Positions 47,091 through 55,460 of a DNA stretch of 64,000 bases are shown piece by piece. Source of the stretch: CAVSUB01 sp963816725 (GTDB lineage: Bacteria > Acidobacteriota > Vicinamibacteria > Vicinamibacterales > 2-12-FULL-66-21); NCBI GenBank assembly GCA_963816725.1, contig CAWFMC010000016.1, positions 62,001-126,000 on the forward strand, read 5' to 3'. Each line of letters begins with the position of its first letter. The stretch's first letter is position 1. The notes below the pieces were generated by a model. It ran no database searches. It saw only the letters and a program-made list of their open reading frames with translations, and was not told where the DNA came from. The translations under genes were made by a program, and so were the position numbers.

Positions 47091-47387
47091 ATGGCGACGC
47101 TCGATCTGTGGTCGATGGCTTTCGTGTTCCTGCTGGCGACCTTCGTCGGTTTCCAGGTCATTCAGAACGTCTCGCGGCTGCTGCACACGCCGCTGATGTC
47201 GCTGACCAACGCGATCTCGGCCATCGCCGTCGTCGGCTCGCTGATCATCGCCGGTGAGGAGAAGACCGTGCTGAGCACGGTGCTCGGTACCGTCGCCGTC
47301 GCCGCTTCCGTCACGAACATCGTCAGCGGTTTCCTGATCACCGATCGGATGCTGAAGATGTTCCGGGAGCGGGGGCCACGGTCGTGA
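47091..47387 (+). CDS. pntAB: NAD(P) transhydrogenase alpha subunit, membrane part (PntA2)
   Basis: The 98-aa protein has three membrane helices and the motif HTPLMSLTNAISAIAVVGSL, diagnostic for the membrane domain II of the alpha subunit. In three-subunit transhydrogenases this is a separate gene placed between pntAA and pntB. The NAD-binding alpha-1 subunit is not present in the window. It overlaps pntB by 4 nt (GTGA). Confidence 0.93.
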   Translation: MATLDLWSMAFVFLLATFVGFQVIQNVSRLLHTPLMSLTNAISAIAVVGSLIIAGEEKTVLSTVLGTVAVAASVTNIVSGFLITDRMLKMFRERGPRS

Positions 47388-48778
47388 CCATCGCCGAGCA
47401 CCTGACCCAGGCCAGTTACCTCGCCGCGGCCGCCCTGTTCATCCTGTCGCTGCGCTGGCTGAGCGCACCCAGGACGGCGCGGCGCGGCGTCGCCGCGGGC
47501 GTGGGCGGGATGGCGCTGGCCATCGCCGGCACCCTCATTCACCCCGGCATCGTCAACTACACCTGGATCATCGCCGCCGCCGTCATCGGCACCGCGATCG
47601 GCATCCCGCTGTCGCGCGTGCCGCTGACGGCCGTCCCGCAGCGGACCGCGCTCTCGCACGCATTCGGCGGCCTCGCCGCCGGCCTGGTCGGCACGGCCGA
47701 GTACCTGATCGGACAGGGCGACGGCTCACTGACGGCGTTCCGCACCAGCGCGCTCGTCGTCGAGGTCATCCTCGGCTATCTGACGTTCACCGGCAGCCTG
47801 ATGGCCGCCGGCAAGCTGCAGGAGGTGATCCCGACCCGGCCGATTACCTATCGCGGCCAGAACCTCGTGAACTTCGTGCTGCTCGGGATCGCGATCGTCG
47901 CGGGCGTGCTGGTCATCCTCTCGCCCGATCGCTGGCAGCTGTTCCCGGTCATCGTCGTGCTGTCGCTCGTCTTCGGCGTGCTGCTGATCCTGCCGATCGG
48001 CGGCGCCGACATGCCGACGGTCATCTCGCTGCTCAACTCGTATGCCGGCCTGTCCGCGGTGGCGATGGGCTTCGTGCTCGACAACAAGCTGCTGATCACC
48101 GCCGGCGCGCTCGACGGCTCGTCGGGCCTGATCCTCTCGATCATCATGTGCCGGGCGATGAACCGGTCGTTTACGAACGTGCTGTTCGGCGCCTTCGGAC
48201 AGGTCCAGGCGGGGGCCGCGGCGGGCGAGGCCAAGGCGGTCAAGAGCGGCACGCCGCAGGACGCCGCGGATCTCCTGGCCAACGCCTCGAAGGTCGTCAT
48301 CGTCCCCGGCTATGGCATGGCGGTGTCGCAGGCCCAGCACCGCGTCCGCGAGATCTACGACGCGCTGACCAAGCAGGGCGTCGACGTGAAGTTCGCGATC
48401 CATCCGGTCGCCGGCCGCATGCCCGGGCACATGAACGTGCTGCTGGCGGAAGCGGAGGTGCCCTACGACGCGCTGATCGAGATGGACGAGATCAACCGCG
48501 ACCTCCCCCAGACCGACGTGGTCCTGGTCGTCGGCGCCAACGACGTGGTCAATCCGGCGGCCCGGCACGACACGAAGAGCCCGATCTACGGGATGCCGAT
48601 CATCGACGCCGACAAGGCCCGGTTCGTGATCGCCAACAAGCGCTCGATGAACCCCGGCTTCGCGGGGATCGACAACGAGCTGTACTCGTCCGACAATACG
48701 CTGATGATTTTCGGTGACGCCAAGACCGTGCTCGGCGAGGTCGTGAAAGCACTCACCGGCGGCGGTGGCGGACACTGA
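47384..48778 (+). CDS. pntB: NAD(P) transhydrogenase beta subunit
   Basis: The 464-aa protein has about eight membrane helices, then a soluble NADP-binding domain (VVIVPGYGMAVSQAQHRVRE near residue 305; FAIHPVAGRMPGHMNVLLAE; VGANDVVNPAARHD). It uses the proton gradient to reduce NADP with NADH. It starts with GTG and its stop overlaps dedA by 1 nt. Confidence 0.95.
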   Translation: MTIAEHLTQASYLAAAALFILSLRWLSAPRTARRGVAAGVGGMALAIAGTLIHPGIVNYTWIIAAAVIGTAIGIPLSRVPLTAVPQRTALSHAFGGLAAGLVGTAEYLIGQGDGSLTAFRTSALVVEVILGYLTFTGSLMAAGKLQEVIPTRPITYRGQNLVNFVLLGIAIVAGVLVILSPDRWQLFPVIVVLSLVFGVLLILPIGGADMPTVISLLNSYAGLSAVAMGFVLDNKLLITAGALDGSSGLILSIIMCRAMNRSFTNVLFGAFGQVQAGAAAGEAKAVKSGTPQDAADLLANASKVVIVPGYGMAVSQAQHRVREIYDALTKQGVDVKFAIHPVAGRMPGHMNVLLAEAEVPYDALIEMDEINRDLPQTDVVLVVGANDVVNPAARHDTKSPIYGMPIIDADKARFVIANKRSMNPGFAGIDNELYSSDNTLMIFGDAKTVLGEVVKALTGGGGGH

Positions 48779-49437
48779 TGCGGGCGCTGATCGATCTCTT
48801 CCTCCACCTCGACACCCACCTCACGCAGTTCGTCGCGACCTATGGCGCCTGGGTCTACGCGCTGCTGTTCGCGATCGTGTTCGCCGAGACCGGCCTGGTG
48901 GTCACGCCGTTCCTGCCGGGCGACTCGCTGCTCTTCGCGGCCGGAGCGCTCGCCGCGGCTGGCGGGCTCAACGTGTGGATGGTGATCGCCCTCCTCACCG
49001 TCGCGGCCGTGCTGGGGGATGCGGTCAATTACGCGGCCGGGCGGGCGATCGGTCCGCGCATCTTCAACGCCACCGATCGATCGAGCTGGTGGCACCGGCT
49101 GCTCAATCGCGAGCACCTCGAACAGACCCACGCGTTCTTCGAGAAGTACGGCGGCAAGGCGGTGGTGCTCGGGCGCTTCGTGCCGATTGTCCGGACGTTC
49201 GTGCCGTTCGTGGCGGGGGCGGGGGCGATGACCTACGGCAAGTTCGCGCTCTACAACGTCGTCGGTGGGCTGGTGTGGGTCGGCGTGTGCACGCTCGCCG
49301 GCTACGGGTTCGGGACGGTGCCGATCGTGCAGCGCAACTTTTCGCTGTTTGCTCTCGGGATCGTATTCGTGTCCGTGATCCCGATCGGCATCGAGATGCT
49401 GCGCAACCGCCGCGCCCGGGCGTCGGGCGGGCGTTAG
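48778..49437 (+). CDS. DedA-family membrane protein
   Basis: The 219-aa protein has the DedA/SNARE-associated domain: ETGLVVTPFLPGDSLLFAAG near residue 41, GDAVNYAAGRAIG, and RFVPIVRTFVPFVAG with the conserved Arg. DedA proteins are thought to flip or transport undecaprenyl phosphate and affect membrane potential. Five to six membrane helices are seen. Start overlaps pntB (TGATG). Confidence 0.9.
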   Translation: MRALIDLFLHLDTHLTQFVATYGAWVYALLFAIVFAETGLVVTPFLPGDSLLFAAGALAAAGGLNVWMVIALLTVAAVLGDAVNYAAGRAIGPRIFNATDRSSWWHRLLNREHLEQTHAFFEKYGGKAVVLGRFVPIVRTFVPFVAGAGAMTYGKFALYNVVGGLVWVGVCTLAGYGFGTVPIVQRNFSLFALGIVFVSVIPIGIEMLRNRRARASGGR

Positions 49438-49477
49438 TCAACTCGCTTCGGCAGCGTCGTTTCAGTCGGATGTCGCT

Positions 49478-49492
49478 CGGCCCGCCGGGCCG
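49478..49492. terminator. Short GC hairpin between dedA and a convergent small gene
   Basis: CGGCCC (49478-49483) pairs with GGGCCG (49487-49492) over a 3-nt loop. No T-tract. Confidence 0.35.
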
Positions 49493-49503
49493 TGTGGAAC
49501 TGC

Positions 49504-49689
49504 TCAGTCCGGGTCGACCGCCTCGTCTATCTTTCTCGCGGCCTGGTCGACCTTGCGCCGGATGTCCTCGAGCGGCTGCGCGCCTGGGCTGCAGTCATTG
49601 GCATCGACCGCGTTCTTGATTTCTTCGAGCGACTCCGAGATGTCGTCCAGGTTGGAAGCGATGTCCTCGAGCTTGCGGTCCGCGCTCAT
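49504..49689 (-). CDS. Small coiled-coil protein
   Basis: A 61-aa acidic helical protein (LEDIASNLDDISESLEEIKN, then DIRRKVDQAARKIDEAVD) with heptad-like hydrophobic spacing. AAAGGA stands 8 nt before the ATG, so translation is credible. No family is recognised; it may oligomerise. Confidence 0.6.
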   Translation of the reverse strand: MSADRKLEDIASNLDDISESLEEIKNAVDANDCSPGAQPLEDIRRKVDQAARKIDEAVDPD

Positions 49690-50130
49690 GTGGTGTGTCC
49701 TTTCAACCCTCGGTTGAGACCCGGCGCCATCCTAGCACGCCGTTGTGACTCGTCCGTGGGCTGCCGGTCAGGGCTATGCTATACCGCAGCGATGGCCGGC
49801 GGCCCGCTCCTGCGCACCAGCATCTTGGACAAACTGCATGAACGGAGCACAGAGCCGCCGCGGCGATGCGGCGTGGATCGCGGCGCGAATCGTCCACCGT
49901 GGCACAGCTGCGAGCTGTATTCCATGTTCCAAGTGCTCGACGTTGCTCGATGAGCACAGAAGCGACGGAGGAGATGGGGCCGATGACCGTCCGTCGTGAG
50001 CTGCACGCCGCGGCGCCGCGTAACCGCCCGGCGACGTCGGTCAGGAACTCGCGCGCGGCCTGGACGTCCCGGTCTCCAACCAGCCACGACGCGATACGTT
50101 TCGTGTCGTCTGCTGTTCGAACTGACACCA
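49690..50130. other. Intergenic region, no supported gene
   Basis: 441 nt. Open frames on both strands lack ribosome sites and family features. This is the left edge of the gene-poor accessory region. Confidence 0.5.
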
Positions 50131-50313
50131 CTACCGGCTAGTCCGAACGGTTTCCACGTCTCGGCTTTTCGGAGGCTCCGTAGCTCCGCCTCCGTGCACC
50201 CTTTCAAGCACGCGCCGGTACACGCAGGGAGGGTTGCGGCAGACCCATGCGCCACTTTCGGTGCGTTCCATCTCCGTAGAACGCTCGCAGATCGGGCAAG
50301 GTGGGGCCGACAT
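50131..50313 (-). CDS. Small zinc-ribbon-like protein
   Basis: A 60-aa product starting at ATG 50313, with GGAGG 5 nt upstream (50319-50323), preferred over GTG 50325. It has PPCPICERS and WVCRNPPCVYRR, i.e. a CxxC...CxxxxC knuckle spaced by 16 residues, as in short zinc-ribbon proteins. The tail is disordered. No partner is evident. Confidence 0.6.
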   Translation of the reverse strand: MSAPPCPICERSTEMERTESGAWVCRNPPCVYRRVLERVHGGGATEPPKSRDVETVRTSR

Positions 50314-50834
50314 CAGCGCCTCCACATCGCGACGTTAAGGAAGGTGTAAATCACGGACGTTCTCCCAGCAAACGGCGACAATCGATCCTCCCCCAATGCT
50401 CTGGGAGAGTCGGTGAAAAATCAGTGAACAGGTGCGTCTGAAGCGCCCAGGATTTGCGCTCGCACTCTGTCGGGCAACGCGTGTCGTGCCGCGGCGAGGG
50501 GTCTTCCAGCCCGCGAACCGACCATCGTCGCGGAGGTGCTCGCCGTGACGAAGGTCCAGGCGCCGTGGTTCGCCCACCCTGGCAATCGCCCAATTGCCAG
50601 CGGCTGTCCGAGGATGTGCGCCCGGTGAGCTGTTTGGCCCTCGCGCAGTTCGCGGCGCGCCCAGCAACCCCGTGAGACGACCAGACCCGCTGTTGGCCGG
50701 CCGACATCACGAAGGCGGAACAGGACCAGTTGCGATCGTGGGTCACTGTGGAACGTGAGCGGCTGGGGCCTCCGCGCACCCCAGCCGCCCCCCTGGTCGC
50801 GTCGTCCCACGGGAGTAAAACGACGCGACAGGCT
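50314..50834. other. Intergenic region, no supported gene
   Basis: About 520 nt with no frame that has both a ribosome site and recognisable protein features. It ends where the first copy of the duplicated segment begins. Confidence 0.45.
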
Positions 50835-51224
50835 TCAGCGCGCCCTCGCGGCTTCGGTCCAGCCGGTTTTCTGCAACACGGCTGTCCATGCCTCGATTAA
50901 CGACGTCAGTCGGTCGGGACACCGTACGACGGTTTCCACAGTCAGGGCGCGGCCGTCCATCCACAGGTGCAGCCGCCAGCCCACAGGATGGCTCGAGACC
51001 TCGCAATGGGCGGTGATGGTTCGGTCGCCGTCCCGCTTCGTCATCCGGAATCCGCGCGCGAGCCCTTCACGAGGCCCGTCACCGGCGTTCGGCCCGATGG
51101 CTGTCGGAGCGTCCGTGTCCGCCGCCCCGTTCGATTCGCACGTCGGGCAGACATCGGGGCGGGCGCGCGTGCCGGTGTCCGCGTCGGGGTCAATCACCAG
51201 CGCAGCGCCGCGCGTAGTCGCCAT
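50835..51224 (-). CDS. Chimeric duplicate: receiver-protein start joined to a CxxC protein
   Basis: From ATG 51224 the first ~17 residues (MATTRGAALVIDPDADTG) match the start of the receiver protein at 52255-52641. From DVCPTCESNG on it matches the protein at 51708-52046 (GFRMTKRDGDRTITAHCEVS; HLWMDGRALTVETVVRCPDR). So the 129-aa frame looks like a recombination product of two nearby genes. The DNA upstream (51225-51480) also resembles the receiver gene's upstream DNA. No Shine-Dalgarno site is seen; expression is uncertain. Confidence 0.55.
   Translation of the reverse strand: MATTRGAALVIDPDADTGTRARPDVCPTCESNGAADTDAPTAIGPNAGDGPREGLARGFRMTKRDGDRTITAHCEVSSHPVGWRLHLWMDGRALTVETVVRCPDRLTSLIEAWTAVLQKTGWTEAARAR
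50856..51171. repeat. 316-bp direct repeat, copy 1
   Basis: Nearly identical (roughly 97% by eye) to 51711-52026, offset 855 bp. It encodes the C-terminal part of the duplicated CxxC protein on the minus strand. Confidence 0.9.
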
Positions 51225-51707
51225 AGTGCAGGCATTGGTACACGCCTCCGCTCGTCGTTCCGTGACCGCGCGGGCCAATTCGTTGATAGTTCCGGCCACG
51301 GTTTCGCGATGGCCTGATGCGGGCTGGTCGCGGCGTCCGCCCGACACCAGACCGGCGCCGTTCGCCTCGACGCGGCCCAGGTCACGGCGGGCGCGCGTGT
51401 CGTGGCGAGCACGAAGGTCACGCTGGTATGGGTGATTGCTGCTGCCGCGAGCTATCGGCGGGCCAGCGGCCGGTGGACGAACCAGCCGTGCGCGATCATC
51501 ACCCCGGAAATGCCGAAGGCGCTGACTAGCTGGACCCACACTGCGATGATGTGCGCCGCGCTCGCAGCAGGTTGGTCCGCCCGAACCAATCTGGGCGCCT
51601 GCTACCCCACGAGCCCGAAGATGACCGTTAGCGCCGCGTACTCGGCGAACGGCCGCGGCTGCAAGCGCCCGCTATAGACGATGCGCGCTTGAGCGCGCCG
51701 GCGCGGT
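51225..51707. other. Decayed copy of the receiver gene's 5' region
   Basis: Bases 51225-51480 resemble 52642-52870 with many substitutions and indels. The remainder (51480-51700) has a minus-strand reading with two hydrophobic stretches (FAEYAALTVIFGLVG; HIIAVWVQLVSAFGISGVM) interrupted by a stop, perhaps a membrane-protein relic. Confidence 0.45.
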
Positions 51708-52046
51708 CTAGGTCCAGCCGGTTTTCTGCAACACGGCTGTCCATGCCTCGATTAACGACGTCAGTCGGTCGGGACACCGTACGACGGTTTCCACAGTCAG
51801 GGCGCGGCCGTCCATCCACAGGTGCAGCCGCCAGCCCACCGGATGGCTCGAGACCTCGCAATGGGCGGTGATGGTTCGGTCGCCGTCCCGCTTCGTCATC
51901 CGGAATCCGCGCGCGGGCCCTTCACGAGGCCCGTCACCGGCGTTCGGCCCGATGGCGGTCGGAGTGTCCATGTCCGCCGCCCCGTTCGATTCGCACGTCG
52001 CGCAGACATAGGGGCGGGCGCGCGCACCCTCCAACTGGAGGGTCAT
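51708..52046 (-). CDS. CxxC small protein of unknown function
   Basis: A 112-aa frame from ATG 52046, with AGGG nearby. PYVCATCESNG suggests half a zinc site; further Cys in ITAHCEVS and VVRCPDRLT could complete a CxxC...C...C site. The rest (WRLHLWMDGRALTVETVV) looks like a small beta-sheet domain. It is the probable parent copy of the duplicated segment. Most differences between copies are conservative in the protein, a weak sign of a real coding sequence. Confidence 0.55.
   Translation of the reverse strand: MTLQLEGARARPYVCATCESNGAADMDTPTAIGPNAGDGPREGPARGFRMTKRDGDRTITAHCEVSSHPVGWRLHLWMDGRALTVETVVRCPDRLTSLIEAWTAVLQKTGWT
51711..52026. repeat. 316-bp direct repeat, copy 2
   Basis: Second copy of the segment at 50856-51171. 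The similarity ends sharply at about 52026, where copy 1 continues into receiver-like sequence and copy 2 into its own start codon region. Confidence 0.9.
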
Positions 52047-52254
52047 GCGGCCCTGTCAGACGGGGCAAGATTGGATCGGGCGCGCGGTGGGAGTCTGCGG
52101 CATGTGGTCAGTCAATCGGCAAGAGTGTAGCCGACAACAGCTATCGACGGTAGTAGTTCGGGCGGACTCGAGCGTACGCGCTCGTTGACGCTGCGGGGAT
52201 CGCCTGACGTTGTGGATGAACGGGTAGGCGGGACGAGCCGCGTGGCCGAAGCAC

Positions 52255-52641
52255 TTACGCCGTACCCGCGCGACGCGCGCCGCTCACGCAGCTGACGACC
52301 GCCGCCAGCGTATCCGCGGCGACCGGCTTTGGCAGGAGCGCCGCACAGCCTTCCCGGCGTGTCCACAGATACACTTCGTCCAAGTCGAGGCCGGTCAGCA
52401 CGACAATGGGAACGCCAAGCGTGCGGAAATGATGACGGAGCCCCTCTCCTGTTACAGGGCCTGCCAATCGCCAATCCATCACGACCACAGAGGGCATCGT
52501 CGTGGTCGCCTGCTTCAACGCCTCCTCGCCGGTGTCCGCCTCTAACACGACGAAACCGTGTTTTTCGAGTGCCACGGCATACATCGCGCGGGTGTCCGCG
52601 TCGGGGTCAATCAGCAGCGCAACGCCCAGGGTAGTGGCCAT
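52255..52641 (-). CDS. Stand-alone response-regulator receiver
   Basis: The 128-aa CheY-like domain keeps the phosphorylation site: acidic pair in LLIDPDADT, phospho-acceptor Asp in VVVMDWRLAGP, Thr in IVVLTGLDL, and Lys in LLPKPVAADTL. No output domain or histidine kinase is nearby, so it probably relays a signal to an unlinked partner. The start ATG 52641 has no Shine-Dalgarno site. Confidence 0.78.
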   Translation of the reverse strand: MATTLGVALLIDPDADTRAMYAVALEKHGFVVLEADTGEEALKQATTTMPSVVVMDWRLAGPVTGEGLRHHFRTLGVPIVVLTGLDLDEVYLWTRREGCAALLPKPVAADTLAAVVSCVSGARRAGTA

Positions 52642-53054
52642 AGTGCGGGCATTGGTACCCGCCTCCGCTCGTCGCTCGGTGACCCCGCGGGCCAATTCCT
52701 TGATAGTTCCGGCCAGACTTCGCGATCGCGTGAGGCGGGCTGGTCGCCGCGTCCGCCCAACGACAGACGGACGCTGTTCCACCTCTCGAGGCGGCCGTGG
52801 TCATGGCGGGTGCACGAGTGGTGGCGACCACGAGGACACGCCGGTACGGGGTGATTGCTAGTGCCGCGCGCGACGCCAAGTACACGACGCTCGACGAGAC
52901 CACCCCGGCCTTGAACGCCCACGTGCATAACCGGAGCGGGCTCGGCGCGGTGACGTGGCGCGTCGCTCACTCAAGCAGTCGGACATGAGAGCGGGTTGTC
53001 ACCGATGTCGCGGGGAGCCGTCCGCGCCTCAACGCGACGGCTCCCTCGATAGTT

Positions 53055-53516
53055 CTACGGCTTCGGCGGTGCTGGGATAGCTGCTGAACTCGCGATCAGC
53101 CACTTTCCGCCCTGTTTGACCAACGCGTTGAGGTAAGTGCCCTTGGTGTTGGCCCCCGGCGGTGGCGGCGTGGGACCAGTGACTTCCCAGGTGCCGCTGG
53201 TAACTGCCAAGTCCGGGTTGATCGTACGCTCGTCGCCCGGCGTAAGGATTAGTTTCGTGCCCTTCAGTTCCCCGGCGAACCCCTTCGTGAAGTTTTGTTC
53301 GACCGCCGCTCGTCCGATAGCCGGCTGTCCCGTGTCACCGGCCGTGATGCAGTTCTCGGCGTGCAGGGCGGCAAGGGCCTTTGCATCCCCCTTATTCCAC
53401 GCGGCGACGAAAGCGTCGGCAATCTTCTGCCATTCGGGATTCTTCGCTGACTGGGCCGGCGTGGGTACGGCACACCACACCAGAACAACGGCCGACAGCA
53501 AGGTACGTTTCAGCAT
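53055..53516 (-). CDS. Secreted SnoaL/NTF2-like (SgcJ/DUF4440-type) protein
   Basis: The 153-aa product has a signal peptide (residues 1-22, ending PAQ), then a cone-like NTF2 fold (IADAFVAAWNKGDAKALAAL; WEVTGPT; LVKQGGKWLIASSAAIP). GGAGG stands 6 nt before ATG 53516. Such proteins bind small ligands or are enzymes of unknown substrate; exported forms are common in soil bacteria. Confidence 0.8.
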   Translation of the reverse strand: MLKRTLLSAVVLVWCAVPTPAQSAKNPEWQKIADAFVAAWNKGDAKALAALHAENCITAGDTGQPAIGRAAVEQNFTKGFAGELKGTKLILTPGDERTINPDLAVTSGTWEVTGPTPPPPGANTKGTYLNALVKQGGKWLIASSAAIPAPPKP

Positions 53517-54250
53517 CGAAAACCTCCTGCCCGAAAGTGTGGACGACCGAAATAGCGATGCGGGGGTGGCGGAAGTAGAGCCCAGAGGCCTGGTGCCGGT
53601 CAAGCCTGATTGATCGCCGCCGATCTAAGTCGTTTCGATCGGCTGCACGGCCGGCGCGGTAACCGTCTGAACTTTGGCGCTGGTCGGTATGTTTGTTCGG
53701 CTGTACACCTTCCTCTTACAGGTTTCGACTGCGTAGCAGGGTTGGCGTTCATGAGAGATTGCTGCACCACCTATCGCGGCTGGACTCGCGCCACACTCGT
53801 GCTGCTGCGCGAGGCGCGCCAGATCGTCGAGCAGCTCGACAACGTCCGCGGAACGGCTGGTGAGCGGACCGCGCAACGGGCGCTGCTGGTGACGCTCGGG
53901 CGTTGCGATTGGAAGAATGAGCGTGCTGCAAAAGCGAGAGGGATCAGCGGCGCCGCTGACGCTATGGCCGGCATTGTGCAGTTTTCTGACGGTCGGTCAC
54001 GACGCGCCCGGCCGAATTGAGGGCTGGGTAGATTTCCGGCTGTGAGCGTCGGACCGAAGGACACGCCGTGCTGGATGCGGCGCTGCACGACCCTGGGATC
54101 AACCCGGGGCGACACTCACGGCGACGGCCGCGGCGCATGGATTCCTGTCGCACGGGAGGACCCACAGACGGCCACGGGGAGCCGGCTTCAGGGCACGGCA
54201 GACGGCGTTTTCGCGCGAGCACGAGTACCTGAAGCTATCGAAGGGCGAAC
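53517..54250. other. Mostly non-coding; possible Fis-type HTH remnant
   Basis: 734 nt. The one frame worth noting is 53751-54020 (plus), whose end reads ALLVTLGRCDWKNERAAKAR then GISGA, like the first two helices of a Fis-type helix-turn-helix, but the recognition helix is missing. Coding is doubtful. Confidence 0.35.
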
Positions 54251-54400
54251 ATGCAGAACGAGAGACCACGACCAGTGCCGCTATTCGTGAGCGCGGAGCA
54301 GCGCATCACCGAGCTCGAGGACGCGCTGAAGCACGCTCGTGCCGTGGCCGCTGCCGAACGGCGCCCGGCCGATCTGCTCGAGCGGGCCGCGCAACCCTGA
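54251..54400 (+). CDS. Very small helical protein
   Basis: A 49-aa frame (PLFVSAEQRITELEDALKHA, then a second helix rich in Ala and Arg) with AAGGG 5 nt before the ATG. It could form a short coiled coil. No family is recognised and expression is unproven. Confidence 0.4.
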   Translation: MQNERPRPVPLFVSAEQRITELEDALKHARAVAAAERRPADLLERAAQP

Positions 54401-54507
54401 GCGGACCCATGCTGATCCCTCACGACGCGACGATCGGCACGCAGAAACTTCTGCTGACGCCTGATCTTCAGACAGCTAGCGAGTGTCTAAATGCAGCCCG
54501 TCGTCGG

Positions 54508-54912
54508 TCAGAACGTCAGGGTGTGCCGTATAGCGAGCCTGCCGGGAGTCGCGACAATCTGCGGGCTGGGTCTTTTTCGCGAACGCATGATCATGAGGGC
54601 GCCCACGCCTGCCATGGTAGCCCCGATACACACTATTACGCCGTTCGGAACAATGCCGCCGTCCCCAAAAGGGCCAAAGTCGCCGCGTTGCTCGGGCTCG
54701 GTCCGAGTCGCGCCATAGACCATCAAACCGCCGCCCATGACCGTGAGGAATATTCCCCCCGCCTGCAGGCGTTGACGCGACTTCGAGGCTGGCGGGTTGG
54801 CTTGCTGCGTGCCCGCGGCAGCCAAGGCATCGCGCAAGGGTCCAGCGTGGCCAACTGCCGGCACCGATAGACACAGCAGAGAAATCAGAAGACAGCGAAG
54901 CGTAGATCTCAT
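54508..54912 (-). CDS. Exported two-helix membrane protein, unknown
   Basis: The 134-aa product has a signal peptide (residues 1-20, ending GHA), two membrane helices (AGGIFLTVMGGGLMVYG and VIVCIGATMAGVGALMIM) and a C-terminal PSPQIVATPGRLAIRHTLTF tail. A truncated relative lies next to it at 55019-55201. The family is not one I can name. Confidence 0.65.
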   Translation of the reverse strand: MRSTLRCLLISLLCLSVPAVGHAGPLRDALAAAGTQQANPPASKSRQRLQAGGIFLTVMGGGLMVYGATRTEPEQRGDFGPFGDGGIVPNGVIVCIGATMAGVGALMIMRSRKRPSPQIVATPGRLAIRHTLTF

Positions 54913-55018
54913 GCGGCCAAAGAGTGTACCGCTAGCCCTTCTGACGCCGTTCCTGCCCTGCAACTTGGGGACACTGGCCCAATGCTCGTTCGGCGTTCGG
55001 GCTTGTGCTGGGGGCTCT

Positions 55019-55201
55019 CTAGAACTTCCAGGTGTGCTGAACGCTCATCTTATTGGGCGTCACGACGATCTGTGGTGCGGGCCTGTCTCGTCCCATGATG
55101 ATCATGACGACGCCGACACCGACCATTGCGCTGCCTGCACCGATGAGAGGGACGTTTGGATGGGAGACGTCGCAGCTGCTGAAGGACCCAACGCCACACA
55201 A
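55019..55201 (-). pseudogene. Truncated paralogue of the gene at 54508-54912
   Basis: The last ~40 residues (MVGVGVVMIIMGRDRPAPQI onward to HTWKF) align with the end of the neighbouring protein, but no signal peptide or first helix is visible and the only nearby start is TTG. Probably a remnant of a tandem duplication. Confidence 0.5.
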
Positions 55202-55460
55202 CGGGTCGTCACTACGTCTTGTCGAAGACTGACGCGCTGCCCGCTGACGCCTCGCGATCGGCCTATCAACTGAAGGTGTACGGGTACCGGCGCCATCGCT
55301 TTCAAGTCCGGCGGCAAGCTGTTCGTCCGGTCCGCAACGACAAGGACTTCGCAGCCCGCTACCGGGCCGTCGTCGCGGGGCATGGGCGAGTGTATCGTGC
55401 GGGCCGAGACGGGATCATCCGTCGAAGGGTTTACGCGGCGCAGACACATAATACCGGGCC

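Noticed and set aside
49440..49800. Left attachment site of the tRNA-Ala island
   Set aside because: I compared this stretch with the tRNA 3' end by eye and found no copy. The left border of the island is left undefined.
52797..52988. Small plus-strand open frame upstream of the receiver gene
   Set aside because: No ribosome site, and it overlaps the likely promoter region of the minus-strand receiver gene.
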